Assembly (NCBI GenBank): GCA_021852325.1
Contig: JAJZNM010000021.1
Coordinates: forward strand, 1-12,843
Length of the DNA: 12,843 bases
From: Pseudomonadota bacterium
GTDB lineage: Bacteria; Pseudomonadota; Gammaproteobacteria; JAKAQQ01
Direction of reading: 5' to 3'
The notes below the pieces were generated by a model that saw only the letters and a program-made list of their open reading frames with translations, did not search any database and was not told where the DNA came from. The translations under genes and the position numbers were made by a program. Positions 6,732 to 12,843 of the stretch are shown here, piece by piece (within the stretch, counting starts at the first letter, position 1; the number at the start of each line of letters is the position of its first letter).

Positions 6732-8357
6732 TCAGCGCTTGGCCGGGTGCAAGGATCCTTCCCGGATCACGGCACCGCGTTCTAGGAGCTGACGGACATT
6801 CGGGTCACGGTTGATCTCCGCCTCGGCCTGCTGCTGTTCCGACGCCTTCTCGCGTTCCCGTTTTTTGGCAAGCGTATCGCCAGATCCGCTTCCCGTCTCA
6901 ATGAGGATCTCGAGATCCGGATGCTCGCGCTCCCGCAAAGCCCGTTCCACCCGGCTTTTGAGCTGTGGGGTCAGGAGACTGGCAAAGTCCGCGGCCAGTT
7001 CCAGGACCAGTGTCTTGCCGTCATAGCTCCTGCAAATCGTGTGGTGGAGGATCTCCCGGGCCACCCCGGTGATCGTGAGTTCAGACACATAGCCCGGCCA
7101 CGCTTCCGCAGTGCGCAGCCGTGAGCACGCGGGCGCCACCGCTGCCTGCCCGGGCGCCGGGGCCTCACCGGAGCGGGCATGGCCCGTGGCCGGCGAGCCG
7201 GTGGCCGTGCCCGCTTTACTGCCGGGGGCCACCCCTCCCGGTCGCTCCGAGGGGTGGGATTGTGCGCGTTCAGGTGCAAACGCCAGAAGGCGCACGCAGG
7301 TCATGTCGAAGGTGAGTTCCGGGTCATCGATCGCGCGGATTTCTGAGAGCCCCTTCTGGAGAATTTCATAGTAGATCTGGAGATCGAGGGGATCGGTCCC
7401 GGATGCCCAGGCGGCGAGACGCTGCTCATCTTCGTCTCGAACCCCGGTCGGCGCGGCCGGTCCGAGTTCGATGCGACAGGCCAGGGTCACGAACAACCGC
7501 GCGAGCGACGCCAGAATGCCCGCGTAATCCGGTTCGAGGGCATGGAGGTCCTCAAGCAGCTGGGCCATCTGTTTGCGGTCCTTCCGGAGAATGGCTGTGG
7601 CCAGGGCATCGAGTTGCTCGTGATCGAGGGTTCCGAGGATGGCCGCCACATCCGATTCCCGGACAGAACCCGCTCCGTAGGTGAGTGCGAGGTCCATGAG
7701 GCTCAAGGCATCGCGCACGCTGCCCTGGGCAGCATCCGCCAAAAGCGCAAGCGCAGCAGGCTCGCACAGCACCGATTCCTTGCCGGCCACGTGGGCGAGA
7801 TGGTTGGCGATCTGGGCGGCTGGAACCCGTCGCAAGGCAAAGCGGAGACAGCGGGACAGGATGGTCACGGGAACCTTTTCAGGCTCGGTGGTCGCCAAAA
7901 GGAAATAGACGTGCGGCGGGGGCTCTTCAAGTGTCTTGAGCAGTGCATTGAATGAGTGCCCGGACAACATGTGCACCTCGTCGATCAGGTAGACGCGTGC
8001 GCGCCCACGGGCGGGGAGATAGGACACGTTGGCGAGGAGTTCCCGTGTTTCCTCGACGCGGGTCCTCGAAGCTGCGTCGATCTCGAGGAAGTCCGGGAAG
8101 CGCCCCTGGTCGATCTCCTGGCAGTTCTGGCATTGACCACAAGGATCCGGTCCGGATCCCTGTTCACAGTTCAAGGCTTTCGCAATGAGACGCGCAAGGG
8201 TGGTCTTGCCTACTCCACGGGTTCCCGAAAAAAGGAGTACCGGGTGGAGCCGGTTCTGGCCGAGCGCGTTCTGCAATGCACGGACAGTGGATTCCTGCCC
8301 GATCATCTCGGCAAACGACCGCGGCCTCCATTTCCGAGCAAGTGGCTGATGGGTCAT
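6732..8357 (-). CDS. dnaX: DNA polymerase III subunits gamma/tau
   Basis: DnaX is the ATPase core of the clamp loader, and its tau form links the polymerases to the helicase at the replication fork. This copy is 541 residues, shorter than E. coli tau (643) but with all expected parts. The AAA+ module shows the Walker A GTRGVGKT (45-52), four zinc-binding cysteines (C64, C73, C76, C79), Walker B LIDEVHM (124-130), FNALLKTLEEPP, and sensor 1/arginine-finger region TILSRC (165-170). An Ala/Gly/Pro-rich linker (about 370-415) leads to a tau C-terminal domain ending RQLLERGAVIREGSL. I see no canonical A-AAA-AAG frameshift site in the correct phase, so a programmed gamma form is not supported here. 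The start at ATG 8357 gives the conserved QPLARKWRP N terminus. It lacks a strong SD sequence; a 32-codon ORF ends on the start codon (ATGA). Confidence 0.98.
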   Translation of the reverse strand: MTHQPLARKWRPRSFAEMIGQESTVRALQNALGQNRLHPVLLFSGTRGVGKTTLARLIAKALNCEQGSGPDPCGQCQNCQEIDQGRFPDFLEIDAASRTRVEETRELLANVSYLPARGRARVYLIDEVHMLSGHSFNALLKTLEEPPPHVYFLLATTEPEKVPVTILSRCLRFALRRVPAAQIANHLAHVAGKESVLCEPAALALLADAAQGSVRDALSLMDLALTYGAGSVRESDVAAILGTLDHEQLDALATAILRKDRKQMAQLLEDLHALEPDYAGILASLARLFVTLACRIELGPAAPTGVRDEDEQRLAAWASGTDPLDLQIYYEILQKGLSEIRAIDDPELTFDMTCVRLLAFAPERAQSHPSERPGGVAPGSKAGTATGSPATGHARSGEAPAPGQAAVAPACSRLRTAEAWPGYVSELTITGVAREILHHTICRSYDGKTLVLELAADFASLLTPQLKSRVERALREREHPDLEILIETGSGSGDTLAKKREREKASEQQQAEAEINRDPNVRQLLERGAVIREGSLHPAKR

Positions 8358-8452
8358 CCAGGGGCTTCAGGCATGGTGAACCGGGTTCGGATCACGTTCA
8401 GCATGTACCCGGGAACGGGGATTCCCGGAGAGCGGGTGTTTTGTGCGGTCAT
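8354..8452 (-). CDS. Possible 32-codon leader ORF overlapping the dnaX start
   Basis: This short ORF opens at ATG 8452 and ends in a TGA that overlaps the dnaX ATG by 4 bases (ATGA, 8357-8354), the same coupling geometry as the confirmed gene pairs in this window. The 32-residue product begins MTAQNTRSPGIPVPGYML and is not recognisable; it has no clear signal peptide or membrane segment. GGGG lies about 10 bases before the start, and dnaX itself lacks a strong Shine-Dalgarno sequence. Most codons end in G or C, as in the real genes. It could be a leader peptide that couples dnaX translation, or a chance ORF. Confidence 0.3.
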   Translation of the reverse strand: MTAQNTRSPGIPVPGYMLNVIRTRFTMPEAPG

Positions 8453-8508
8453 GCGTACAGGGGCCCCACGAGGTCGAGGATCAGCCTGGCTCAGCCAGCC
8501 AGCCGGTG

Positions 8509-8514
8509 ATTATA
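8509..8514 (-). promoter_or_regulatory. Possible -10 box (TATAAT) of the dnaX transcription unit
   Basis: A perfect TATAAT reads on the minus strand about 150 bases before dnaX and 57 bases before the small leader ORF. No -35 box is visible (ccgggc at 17-base spacing), and no extended -10. It is the best candidate for the promoter of dnaX-recR-HIT-orn. The rest of the 8453-8621 gap shows no gene. Confidence 0.35.
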
Positions 8515-8621
8515 GCCCGTTCCCCATCCCGGCCCGGGACACGCAGGGCGAGGTTACACATCCAAGGCCCGCGCCACACGCGAGCCTCGAGTCGGTCTGT
8601 GCCGGAACCTGCATTGACTGT

Positions 8622-9272
8622 CTAAAAACCGTACCGGAAGCTCAAAAGGATCGCCTGGTAGGCGCCGGTGTCCACAAAGGCCGCAACCCGGCCATGGCTG
8701 CTCGTATAAAAGGAGATCCCCCCGTACAGGCCGCTGCGGGTGGTTCCATAGATGTTTTCGGTTTCATTCGTCGTGCCCGAAAGGAGCTCGCTCCCGCTGA
8801 AGTGCCGATAGTAGATCCCGGCCGAAAAACGCGCCACCCCGAGCCGGTACCACGCACCCGCACGGGATGCGAAATCAAACCAACGGAGCCGGTATTGTTC
8901 TGTCGTCACGCTGTCACTCACCCGGTGATAGGTCTCTCCCAGACCGACGGTAAAGCCAAAGTCCTTCTGGACCGGGAAAAACGCGGTGGCGCCGAGACCC
9001 GCATAGTATCCCCCGAGGTCAAGTCCGGTGAGAACCGGGTTCCCATCCTGAGTGACCCCAAGATAACCTCCACGTAGGCTGACATCGAGGAAATGGTGAT
9101 ACCAGTAATGACCCAACTCCACACCCGCCTCCGTGAAATGAGTCTCATAGGAATGGCCATTGATGTTGAACGAGGTTTGCACCCTGGAAAAGTTGAAAGC
9201 GGACCCGAATCCCTGTGCACAGGCAGCGACCGGGAATCCGAGCAGGAAGACCAGGGCAATATTTTTCCACAT
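8622..9272 (-). CDS. Small outer-membrane beta-barrel protein, family not recognised
   Basis: This 216-residue protein has an N-terminal signal peptide (MWKNIALVFLLGFPVAACAQ). Signal peptidase I cleavage is likely after ACA, although VAAC also fits a lipobox, so a lipoprotein cannot be excluded. The mature protein is built of alternating amphipathic aromatic/glycine strands, for example AGVELGHYWYHHFLDVSLRG, LGGYYAGLGATAFF and RFSAGIYYRHFSG. It ends in SFRYGF, with the terminal phenylalanine recognised by the BAM insertion machinery. About eight strands can be counted, the size of an OmpA-type or OmpW/OmpX-type barrel. I do not see catalytic motifs of PagL, PagP or LpxR. It has a good GGAGAG (9282-9277) before its ATG, lies 109 bases after the tad operon, and is 264 bases before dnaX, so it is probably its own gene. 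Substrate or role is unknown. Confidence 0.75.
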   Translation of the reverse strand: MWKNIALVFLLGFPVAACAQGFGSAFNFSRVQTSFNINGHSYETHFTEAGVELGHYWYHHFLDVSLRGGYLGVTQDGNPVLTGLDLGGYYAGLGATAFFPVQKDFGFTVGLGETYHRVSDSVTTEQYRLRWFDFASRAGAWYRLGVARFSAGIYYRHFSGSELLSGTTNETENIYGTTRSGLYGGISFYTSSHGRVAAFVDTGAYQAILLSFRYGF

Positions 9273-9276
9273 ATTT

Positions 9277-9282
9277 CTCTCC
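9277..9282 (-). promoter_or_regulatory. Ribosome binding site of the beta-barrel gene
   Basis: GGAGAG is placed 4 bases before ATG 9272 on the minus strand and fixes the start of this gene. The rest of the gap to tadE (9283-9381) contains no convincing terminator or -35/-10 pair, so whether the gene has its own promoter or is read through from the tad operon cannot be told. Confidence 0.6.
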
Positions 9283-9381
9283 AGTAAAATGACGATCTAA
9301 GGTCAACAAACGGTATGCCGAGCGGGCTCTTGAACGAACGATCTCAGGGTTTGGGGGCGGGGTTTTATCCTCTTGTGGCGG

Positions 9382-10110
9382 TCACTGCTCAGCAGGCGAT
9401 TGCATGAGTGCGGTTCCATCGGCGACGAGCGGCATCCCGCCCTGCAGATAACAGGCCTGGTCCCAGACGTCTGTGTCTTCTCCAATGTAACTCGCATGCG
9501 ACAAGATCCAGCTCGAGGTTTGCGTCGGGTTCACGAGCATCATGATCCCCTGGATGGTCGTATTCACGAGAGGAATGATCAGGGGATAACAGTAATGGAC
9601 CTGGATTTTGAGAAGGTTCGCATCCTGAATGCTCTCCTTGGAGTTGGCCCCTGGTGTGGTTGGCTTGTAAAGCAGACGCGCGTTGGGAATGGCCTGCATG
9701 TAGGAAACCGCTCCCGCGGGCGTGATGAACGGGATCTTCTGTGCAAAATCCTGGAAAGCCTGCTGGCTCGGATTGAGGATATCGAGTTTGACCTTGAGCG
9801 GGTTCAACACCACGAGTTCTGCGTAAACACGCGCCTCGGCCGCACCGGCAAGGCTCGGACCACCCGCCATCCCCCGCTGATAGAGCGGGGCCAGTCCCTC
9901 GGCAATCCCGTTCTTGATCGAGGTCTTCGACGCGTTGTTCAGTGCCCCATTGCGTGCCCCGTCAAAAGCAGCCAGGTCTAGTGTTGATTTGGCCATGAAC
10001 ACGAGCGCAAACTGGATGGAACCCAGGATGAGCAGGAGGAGCGATGGGAGCACGATCAGGTACTCGACCATCGCCTGGCCCTTCGCGCCTCTGTTCCGCA
10101 ACCCCTTCAT
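9382..10110 (-). CDS. TadE-like pseudopilin of the tad pilus system
   Basis: This 242-residue protein carries the TadE-like N-terminal signature. After a short basic leader (MKGLRNRGAKG), the prepilin-peptidase motif G-QAMVEY matches the G/XXXXEY cleavage site of Flp pilins and TadE/TadF pseudopilins. A hydrophobic helix follows (LIVLPSLLLLILGSIQFALV), and then the conserved LDLAAFDGARNGALN stretch. The remaining 180 residues would be periplasmic and include two cysteines (VHYCYPL and DQACYLQ) that could form a disulfide. In Aggregatibacter, TadE is an essential pseudopilin processed by TadV. At 242 residues this copy is longer than typical TadE, so TadG-like or other pseudopilin assignment is possible. 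It overlaps the tadD stop by 4 bases (ATGA) and is the last tad gene seen here. Confidence 0.85.
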   Translation of the reverse strand: MKGLRNRGAKGQAMVEYLIVLPSLLLLILGSIQFALVFMAKSTLDLAAFDGARNGALNNASKTSIKNGIAEGLAPLYQRGMAGGPSLAGAAEARVYAELVVLNPLKVKLDILNPSQQAFQDFAQKIPFITPAGAVSYMQAIPNARLLYKPTTPGANSKESIQDANLLKIQVHYCYPLIIPLVNTTIQGIMMLVNPTQTSSWILSHASYIGEDTDVWDQACYLQGGMPLVADGTALMQSPAEQ

Positions 10111-10628
10111 GACCCAAACCTTTGGGATCCAGCCTTCGGTTTCCCGTGGATGGAGCGGCCCAGGGCCGGATGCAGGGGTGGCGCACTGGCGCGCAAGGCT
10201 GGCAGGTGACCGAGCGAGCGGATCATCTTCTGAATGTGGGCATGCGCCGGATTTCCGGCCGGAATCGCATTGTAGGCCTCAATGAACAGGGCCCAGGCCT
10301 GACGCAGACGGACCATCCCCATGTTGTACCAGGCCTCGCCGTCCTGGGGGTTGATCCGGATCGCGCGCCGATACGCGGCCACTGCCTTCTTCGGCTGGCC
10401 TTGAATGGCCTCGAGGTTCCCGATCCGGGTCCAGATATAGGGATCGTTGGCATGCGCCTTGGCCAGAATCCGGTAATCCTTGAGTGCGAGCGCAATCTGT
10501 CCCTCCTGATAGGCTGTCTCGGCCGCACGGCTCACGCCAAGCAGGTGGCGCGAACCCAAGGCGCAACCCCCGAGCAAGGGGAGCACAGTGATTCCGGCAA
10601 TGGCCAACCTTATGGCTGATCTTGCCAT
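10107..10628 (-). CDS. tadD: TadD-like TPR lipoprotein of the tad pilus system
   Basis: From ATG 10628 this is a 173-residue outer-membrane lipoprotein. A signal peptide (MARSAIRLAIAGITVLPLLG) ends in the lipobox L-G-G-C22. Tetratricopeptide repeats follow at about 33-66 and 67-100 (IWTRIGNLEAIQGQPKKAVA, then AYRRAIRINPQDGEAWYNMG), with a partial third repeat. TadD proteins are TPR lipoproteins thought to act like PilF/PilW pilotins, helping the RcpA secretin assemble. An in-frame GTG at 10637 would add three residues ahead of the signal peptide; both starts overlap the DUF192 gene, and neither has an ideal SD site. The order tadB-tadC-tadD-tadE agrees with the role, although a DUF192 gene intervenes. 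Confidence 0.88.
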   Translation of the reverse strand: MARSAIRLAIAGITVLPLLGGCALGSRHLLGVSRAAETAYQEGQIALALKDYRILAKAHANDPYIWTRIGNLEAIQGQPKKAVAAYRRAIRINPQDGEAWYNMGMVRLRQAWALFIEAYNAIPAGNPAHAHIQKMIRSLGHLPALRASAPPLHPALGRSIHGKPKAGSQRFGS

Positions 10629-10963
10629 GTGAGGCACATACCCCGTTTGAGATCAAGCCGCACGGCTTCCCCCGCACCGAGTTCGAGCGCCGTCCGGGCG
10701 CCCCAGGCGCCCGCGAAGCGGAACGGGCGCAAGGTCGTCGCCACTTTGAGGATACTCCCGGTCGATCCCATGAAAACCACATCGAGCGCTGACCGCATGC
10801 CGAACGTGTGGACCGAGCCACAGTGATCAATCCAGAGGCCCTCGCCTGGAGCCAGCAGCGGCCGGCCCAGCTGGCCCCGTGCCCGCTCCCAAGCATTCGT
10901 CGTGCGCCTGCCGCGCTCCAACACGATCCGGCCCGCCTCATCCAGAACGGTTCCCAGTCTCAA
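10610..10963 (-). CDS. DUF192-family protein inside the tad operon
   Basis: This 117-residue protein fits the DUF192 family, whose members are small beta-rich proteins of unknown function. Visible family features are the GQLGRPLLAPGEGLWI segment (compare the usual GLMGR...L), the central SVHTFGMRSALDVVFMGSTG, and the ALELGAGEAVRL turn with a late glycine. Many family members carry a signal peptide; this one does not. The start is TTG 10963, overlapping the tadC stop by 4 bases (TTGA). This fits the pattern of the other tad genes, and later GTG starts would cut into the domain. The 3' end overlaps tadD by 19 bases. Location between tadC and tadD suggests involvement with the pilus system, but no function can be stated. 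Confidence 0.85.
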   Translation of the reverse strand: MRLGTVLDEAGRIVLERGRRTTNAWERARGQLGRPLLAPGEGLWIDHCGSVHTFGMRSALDVVFMGSTGSILKVATTLRPFRFAGAWGARTALELGAGEAVRLDLKRGMCLTWQDQP

Positions 10964-11838
10964 AGGATGCCCTGCTGCTTGATCATCATGACGATCGGGA
11001 ACGCGAGTACGATGAAAGTTGTCGGGAAGATGAAGAGGACCAGTGGCAGCATGAGTTTCACCGGTGCTTCCATGGCCAGTTTTTCGGCGCGCTGGAAACG
11101 TTCTGTCCGGCGCCGTTCAGCCTGGAGGCGCATCACTTTTCCAACACTCGCGCCGACCTGTTCGGCCTGGATGATCGCCGAGACCACGGAGCTCACCTCG
11201 GGAATCTTGAGCCGGGTGTCCATACGACGCAGCGCATCCGCCCGGGTCAGACCAGAACGGATGTCGCGCAGGACCAGAAAAAGCTCCTGGCGCATCGGGC
11301 CGGCAGGCCCCTTGTCAACTGTCTGGGCCAGAGCCCCGGCCAGGTTCAGCCCGGCCTCGATCGCGAGAGTGAAGTAATCGAGATACATGGGCAGGGCCTT
11401 GAGTATCTCCTTCCGGCGGGTCTCATAGCGATTCCGGAGCCAGATGGCAGGATAGAAAAATCCGAGGACGGCCAGGAGGGTCGGCAGGAGGATGACCATC
11501 GTTCCCCCGAGGGGTCTCAGCGCCAGGTATCCCACCCCGAAGGAACCCAGTGCCGTGATCAGGCGGATGGCTACGAACTCTTCCGCATTCATCATGTAGG
11601 TGGCACCCGCACGTGCCAGTTGCTGGTGGGTGTCCTCCATGAGCCGTACGGATAGCCGTGAACAGAAATAGTAGGCCACGAATCGGATCAGGGGCCAGAT
11701 GAGCCGCAGGAAAGGCGGTAGAGGGTCGAGATATTGTCGCTCGTCGTCCGGGACCTGTTCATGCATGGCGGCAACCCACCAGAAGACCAGGATGATGGAC
11801 CCTGCAACCGACACTCCGATGAGGATGTACCAGATCAT
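10960..11838 (-). CDS. tadC: Tad pilus inner-membrane platform protein TadC
   Basis: This 292-residue protein is one of the two inner-membrane platform proteins of Flp pilus assembly, homologous to half of GspF/PilC. It starts with a transmembrane helix (MIWYILIGVSVAGSIILVFW), followed by a cytoplasmic region and a pair of helices around residues 90-135. The T2SSF domain (about 145-270) contains LPMYLDYFTLAIEAGLNLAG, ALAQTVDKGP, LVLRDIRSGLTRADALRRM and VSAIIQAEQVGASVGKVM. It ends with a last helix (LVLFIFPTTFIVLAFPIVMM). Its ATG overlaps the tadB stop (ATGA, 11838-11835), and its TGA overlaps the DUF192 start, which implies translational coupling. Confidence 0.95.
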   Translation of the reverse strand: MIWYILIGVSVAGSIILVFWWVAAMHEQVPDDERQYLDPLPPFLRLIWPLIRFVAYYFCSRLSVRLMEDTHQQLARAGATYMMNAEEFVAIRLITALGSFGVGYLALRPLGGTMVILLPTLLAVLGFFYPAIWLRNRYETRRKEILKALPMYLDYFTLAIEAGLNLAGALAQTVDKGPAGPMRQELFLVLRDIRSGLTRADALRRMDTRLKIPEVSSVVSAIIQAEQVGASVGKVMRLQAERRRTERFQRAEKLAMEAPVKLMLPLVLFIFPTTFIVLAFPIVMMIKQQGIL

Positions 11839-12695
11839 ACGTCAATACTCGTGATGCGCCGGATACCGAGCCAGCCCATGAACTCCATGAAGCCGATGAT
11901 GGTCAGGACAATCCAGCCCGTGAGGGTGTGAAACAGGGGATGCATGGCCCGGGGCTCCATGATGTCGAGGACCAGCATCAGGAACAGGGGGAGACCAGCC
12001 ATGACCACCCCTTGCACCTTACCCTGCGCCGTGAGGCTTTCGATCTTGCCTTCAACCTGCATTTTCCGGTAGATCGTGTCCGCGAGAGATTCCAGCATGT
12101 CCGCCAGGTTACCGCCCGTTTCGCGAGCAATCCGGAGTCCGGCCGAGAACATCATGAACTCCTGGACCGGCAGACGTTTTTCCATGTCTTTCAGGGAATC
12201 CTCAAAGCTCAGACCCAGGCGCTGGGCACGCAGCATGAGAGCAAACTCCTGGTTGATCGGCGGCTTGGACTCATTGACCAGGTTTTCGAGTGCAACGGCG
12301 ATGCTGGTTCCTGCGCGGAGCGATGCCGCCATCATCATCATGGCATCCGGAAATTGGGAAACGAATTGCTTGAGCCGCCGCTTGCGCATTCGGGAGACCA
12401 CCATTTTTGGCGCGACGAAGGGGACCGCAAGTCCAATGGCGGTGAAGATCGGGTTCCCGGTCGCAATCCAGATGATCACCGGCAGAATCAGGTAAGCGGC
12501 AAACTGAACGACCGCGAGCTTGTTGTAGTCAATGAACACGAAGAGGTCCGCGAGATCGCGCTGGGCTGTCTCCTTGAGTTTTTCCTTCTGCCAGCGGGCG
12601 CCGAGCCCAAGGGCCTGGTAGAGCATCAGCAGAATGAGCACGACAGCGACAAAACCGGTCACGCCGATCAGGATCAGGATTTCGGTCTTGCTCAT
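11835..12695 (-). CDS. tadB: Tad pilus inner-membrane platform protein TadB
   Basis: This 286-residue protein is the partner platform protein to TadC and, with it, is thought to couple the TadA ATPase to pilin polymerisation. An N-terminal helix (ILILIGVTGFVAVVLILLML) and a hydrophobic pair around 62-95 precede the T2SSF domain. That domain is recognisable by FPDAMMMMAASLRAGTSIAV, ALENLVNE, LRAQRLGLSFEDSLKDM and ARETGGNLADMLESLADTIY. It ends with two more hydrophobic segments (GLPLFLMLVLDIM and TGWIVLTIIGFMEFMGW). The ATG overlaps the stop of the preceding tadA/cpaF by 4 bases (12695-12692). Nothing is missing. Confidence 0.95.
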   Translation of the reverse strand: MSKTEILILIGVTGFVAVVLILLMLYQALGLGARWQKEKLKETAQRDLADLFVFIDYNKLAVVQFAAYLILPVIIWIATGNPIFTAIGLAVPFVAPKMVVSRMRKRRLKQFVSQFPDAMMMMAASLRAGTSIAVALENLVNESKPPINQEFALMLRAQRLGLSFEDSLKDMEKRLPVQEFMMFSAGLRIARETGGNLADMLESLADTIYRKMQVEGKIESLTAQGKVQGVVMAGLPLFLMLVLDIMEPRAMHPLFHTLTGWIVLTIIGFMEFMGWLGIRRITSIDV

Positions 12696-12843
12696 AAGCG
12701 CTGGCCTTTTCCTTCCACACCGAGAAAGATGTTGCGGTCGACCTCGATGCCCCGGCGCTGCAGGTCCTCATAGAACTCGGGAATCGCGCCGGTCGGTACG
12801 AACTTGCCCTGGATTCTCCCATCCGCACCGTACCCTTCCTGCT
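12692..12843 (-). CDS. Tad pilus ATPase TadA/CpaF, C-terminal end (cut by window edge)
   Basis: The last 49 codons of a secretion ATPase are visible. The frame reads GYGADGRIQGKFVPTGAIPE and FYEDLQRRGIEVDRNIF, and ends GKGQRL-stop. The pattern G-x-x-x-G-x-F-x-x-T-G ... P-x-F-Y-x-x-L-x-x-x-G matches the C terminus of CpaF/TadA hexameric ATPases, which power Flp pilus assembly. The Walker motifs would be outside the window. It directly precedes tadB with a 4-base overlap, the conserved order. Because only the tail is present, the call rests on that short match and the neighbourhood. Confidence 0.85.
   Translation of the reverse strand, partial: QEGYGADGRIQGKFVPTGAIPEFYEDLQRRGIEVDRNIFLGVEGKGQRL

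Noticed and set aside
6855..6880. A run of six A on the dnaX coding strand as a possible programmed frameshift site for gamma
   Set aside because: The phase is GCC-AAA-AAA-CGG, which does not give the X-XXY-YYZ slippery heptamer, and it lies near the C terminus where a shift would not produce a gamma-like protein.
8358..8621. 4.5S (SRP) RNA gene near dnaX
   Set aside because: Checked on both strands for the conserved GGTCAGGTCCGGAAGGAAGC core; it is not present.
7956..9077. A 373-codon open frame on the plus strand
   Set aside because: It runs antisense through dnaX and the beta-barrel gene and across the gap between them. Its product has no recognisable domain, and both minus-strand genes are well supported. 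Long antisense frames are common in GC-rich DNA.
9283..9381. Intrinsic terminator after the tad operon
   Set aside because: No GC-rich stem followed by a T run can be drawn on the minus strand here.

Overview
The window is a GC-rich stretch of a proteobacterial chromosome. Every gene I can support lies on the minus strand, so transcription runs from high to low coordinates. The sigma-E/RseA/RseB module, the orn gene, the dnaX-recR pair and the lepA-lepB pair together point to a gammaproteobacterium or a close relative. Genus is not assignable from the sequence alone. I see no mobile elements, CRISPR arrays, rRNA or tRNA genes. Most of the window is compact housekeeping DNA with many 4-base stop/start overlaps.

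Region 1 (about 12843 down to 9382) is the downstream half of a tad (tight adherence/Flp-type IVc pilus) operon. It holds the end of the TadA/CpaF ATPase, tadB, tadC, a DUF192 gene, a TadD-like TPR lipoprotein and a TadE-like pseudopilin. Adjacent genes overlap by 4 bases (ATGA or TTGA), except that the DUF192/tadD overlap is larger (19 bases). The start of the operon (pilin, RcpA/RcpC, TadZ, most of TadA) would lie beyond the right edge. Next comes a separate gene for a small outer-membrane beta-barrel (9272-8622) with its own good ribosome binding site.

Region 2 (about 8514 to 5069) is a DNA/RNA maintenance block: dnaX (clamp-loader tau), recR (recombination mediator), a HIT-family nucleotide hydrolase and orn (oligoribonuclease). 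The ybaB gene usually found between dnaX and recR is absent. Two possible very small ORFs sit just before dnaX and recR.

Region 3 (about 5041 to 1) starts with the envelope-stress module: rpoE (sigma-E), rseA (membrane anti-sigma factor) and rseB (periplasmic regulator). A small CPPC glutaredoxin-like gene overlaps rseB. Then come lepA (EF4), a 34-codon ORF with an almost ideal Shine-Dalgarno sequence, and the 5' end of lepB (signal peptidase I), cut by the left edge. The sigma-E module, lepA and lepB share a theme of envelope and translation quality control.

Three perfect TATAAT hexamers lie on the minus strand ahead of the transcription units starting near lepB, rpoE and dnaX; none has a recognisable -35 box. 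I found no convincing intrinsic terminator. The most unusual item is the tiny CxxC/HxH ORF between lepA and lepB. I did not find evidence of a large undescribed system.
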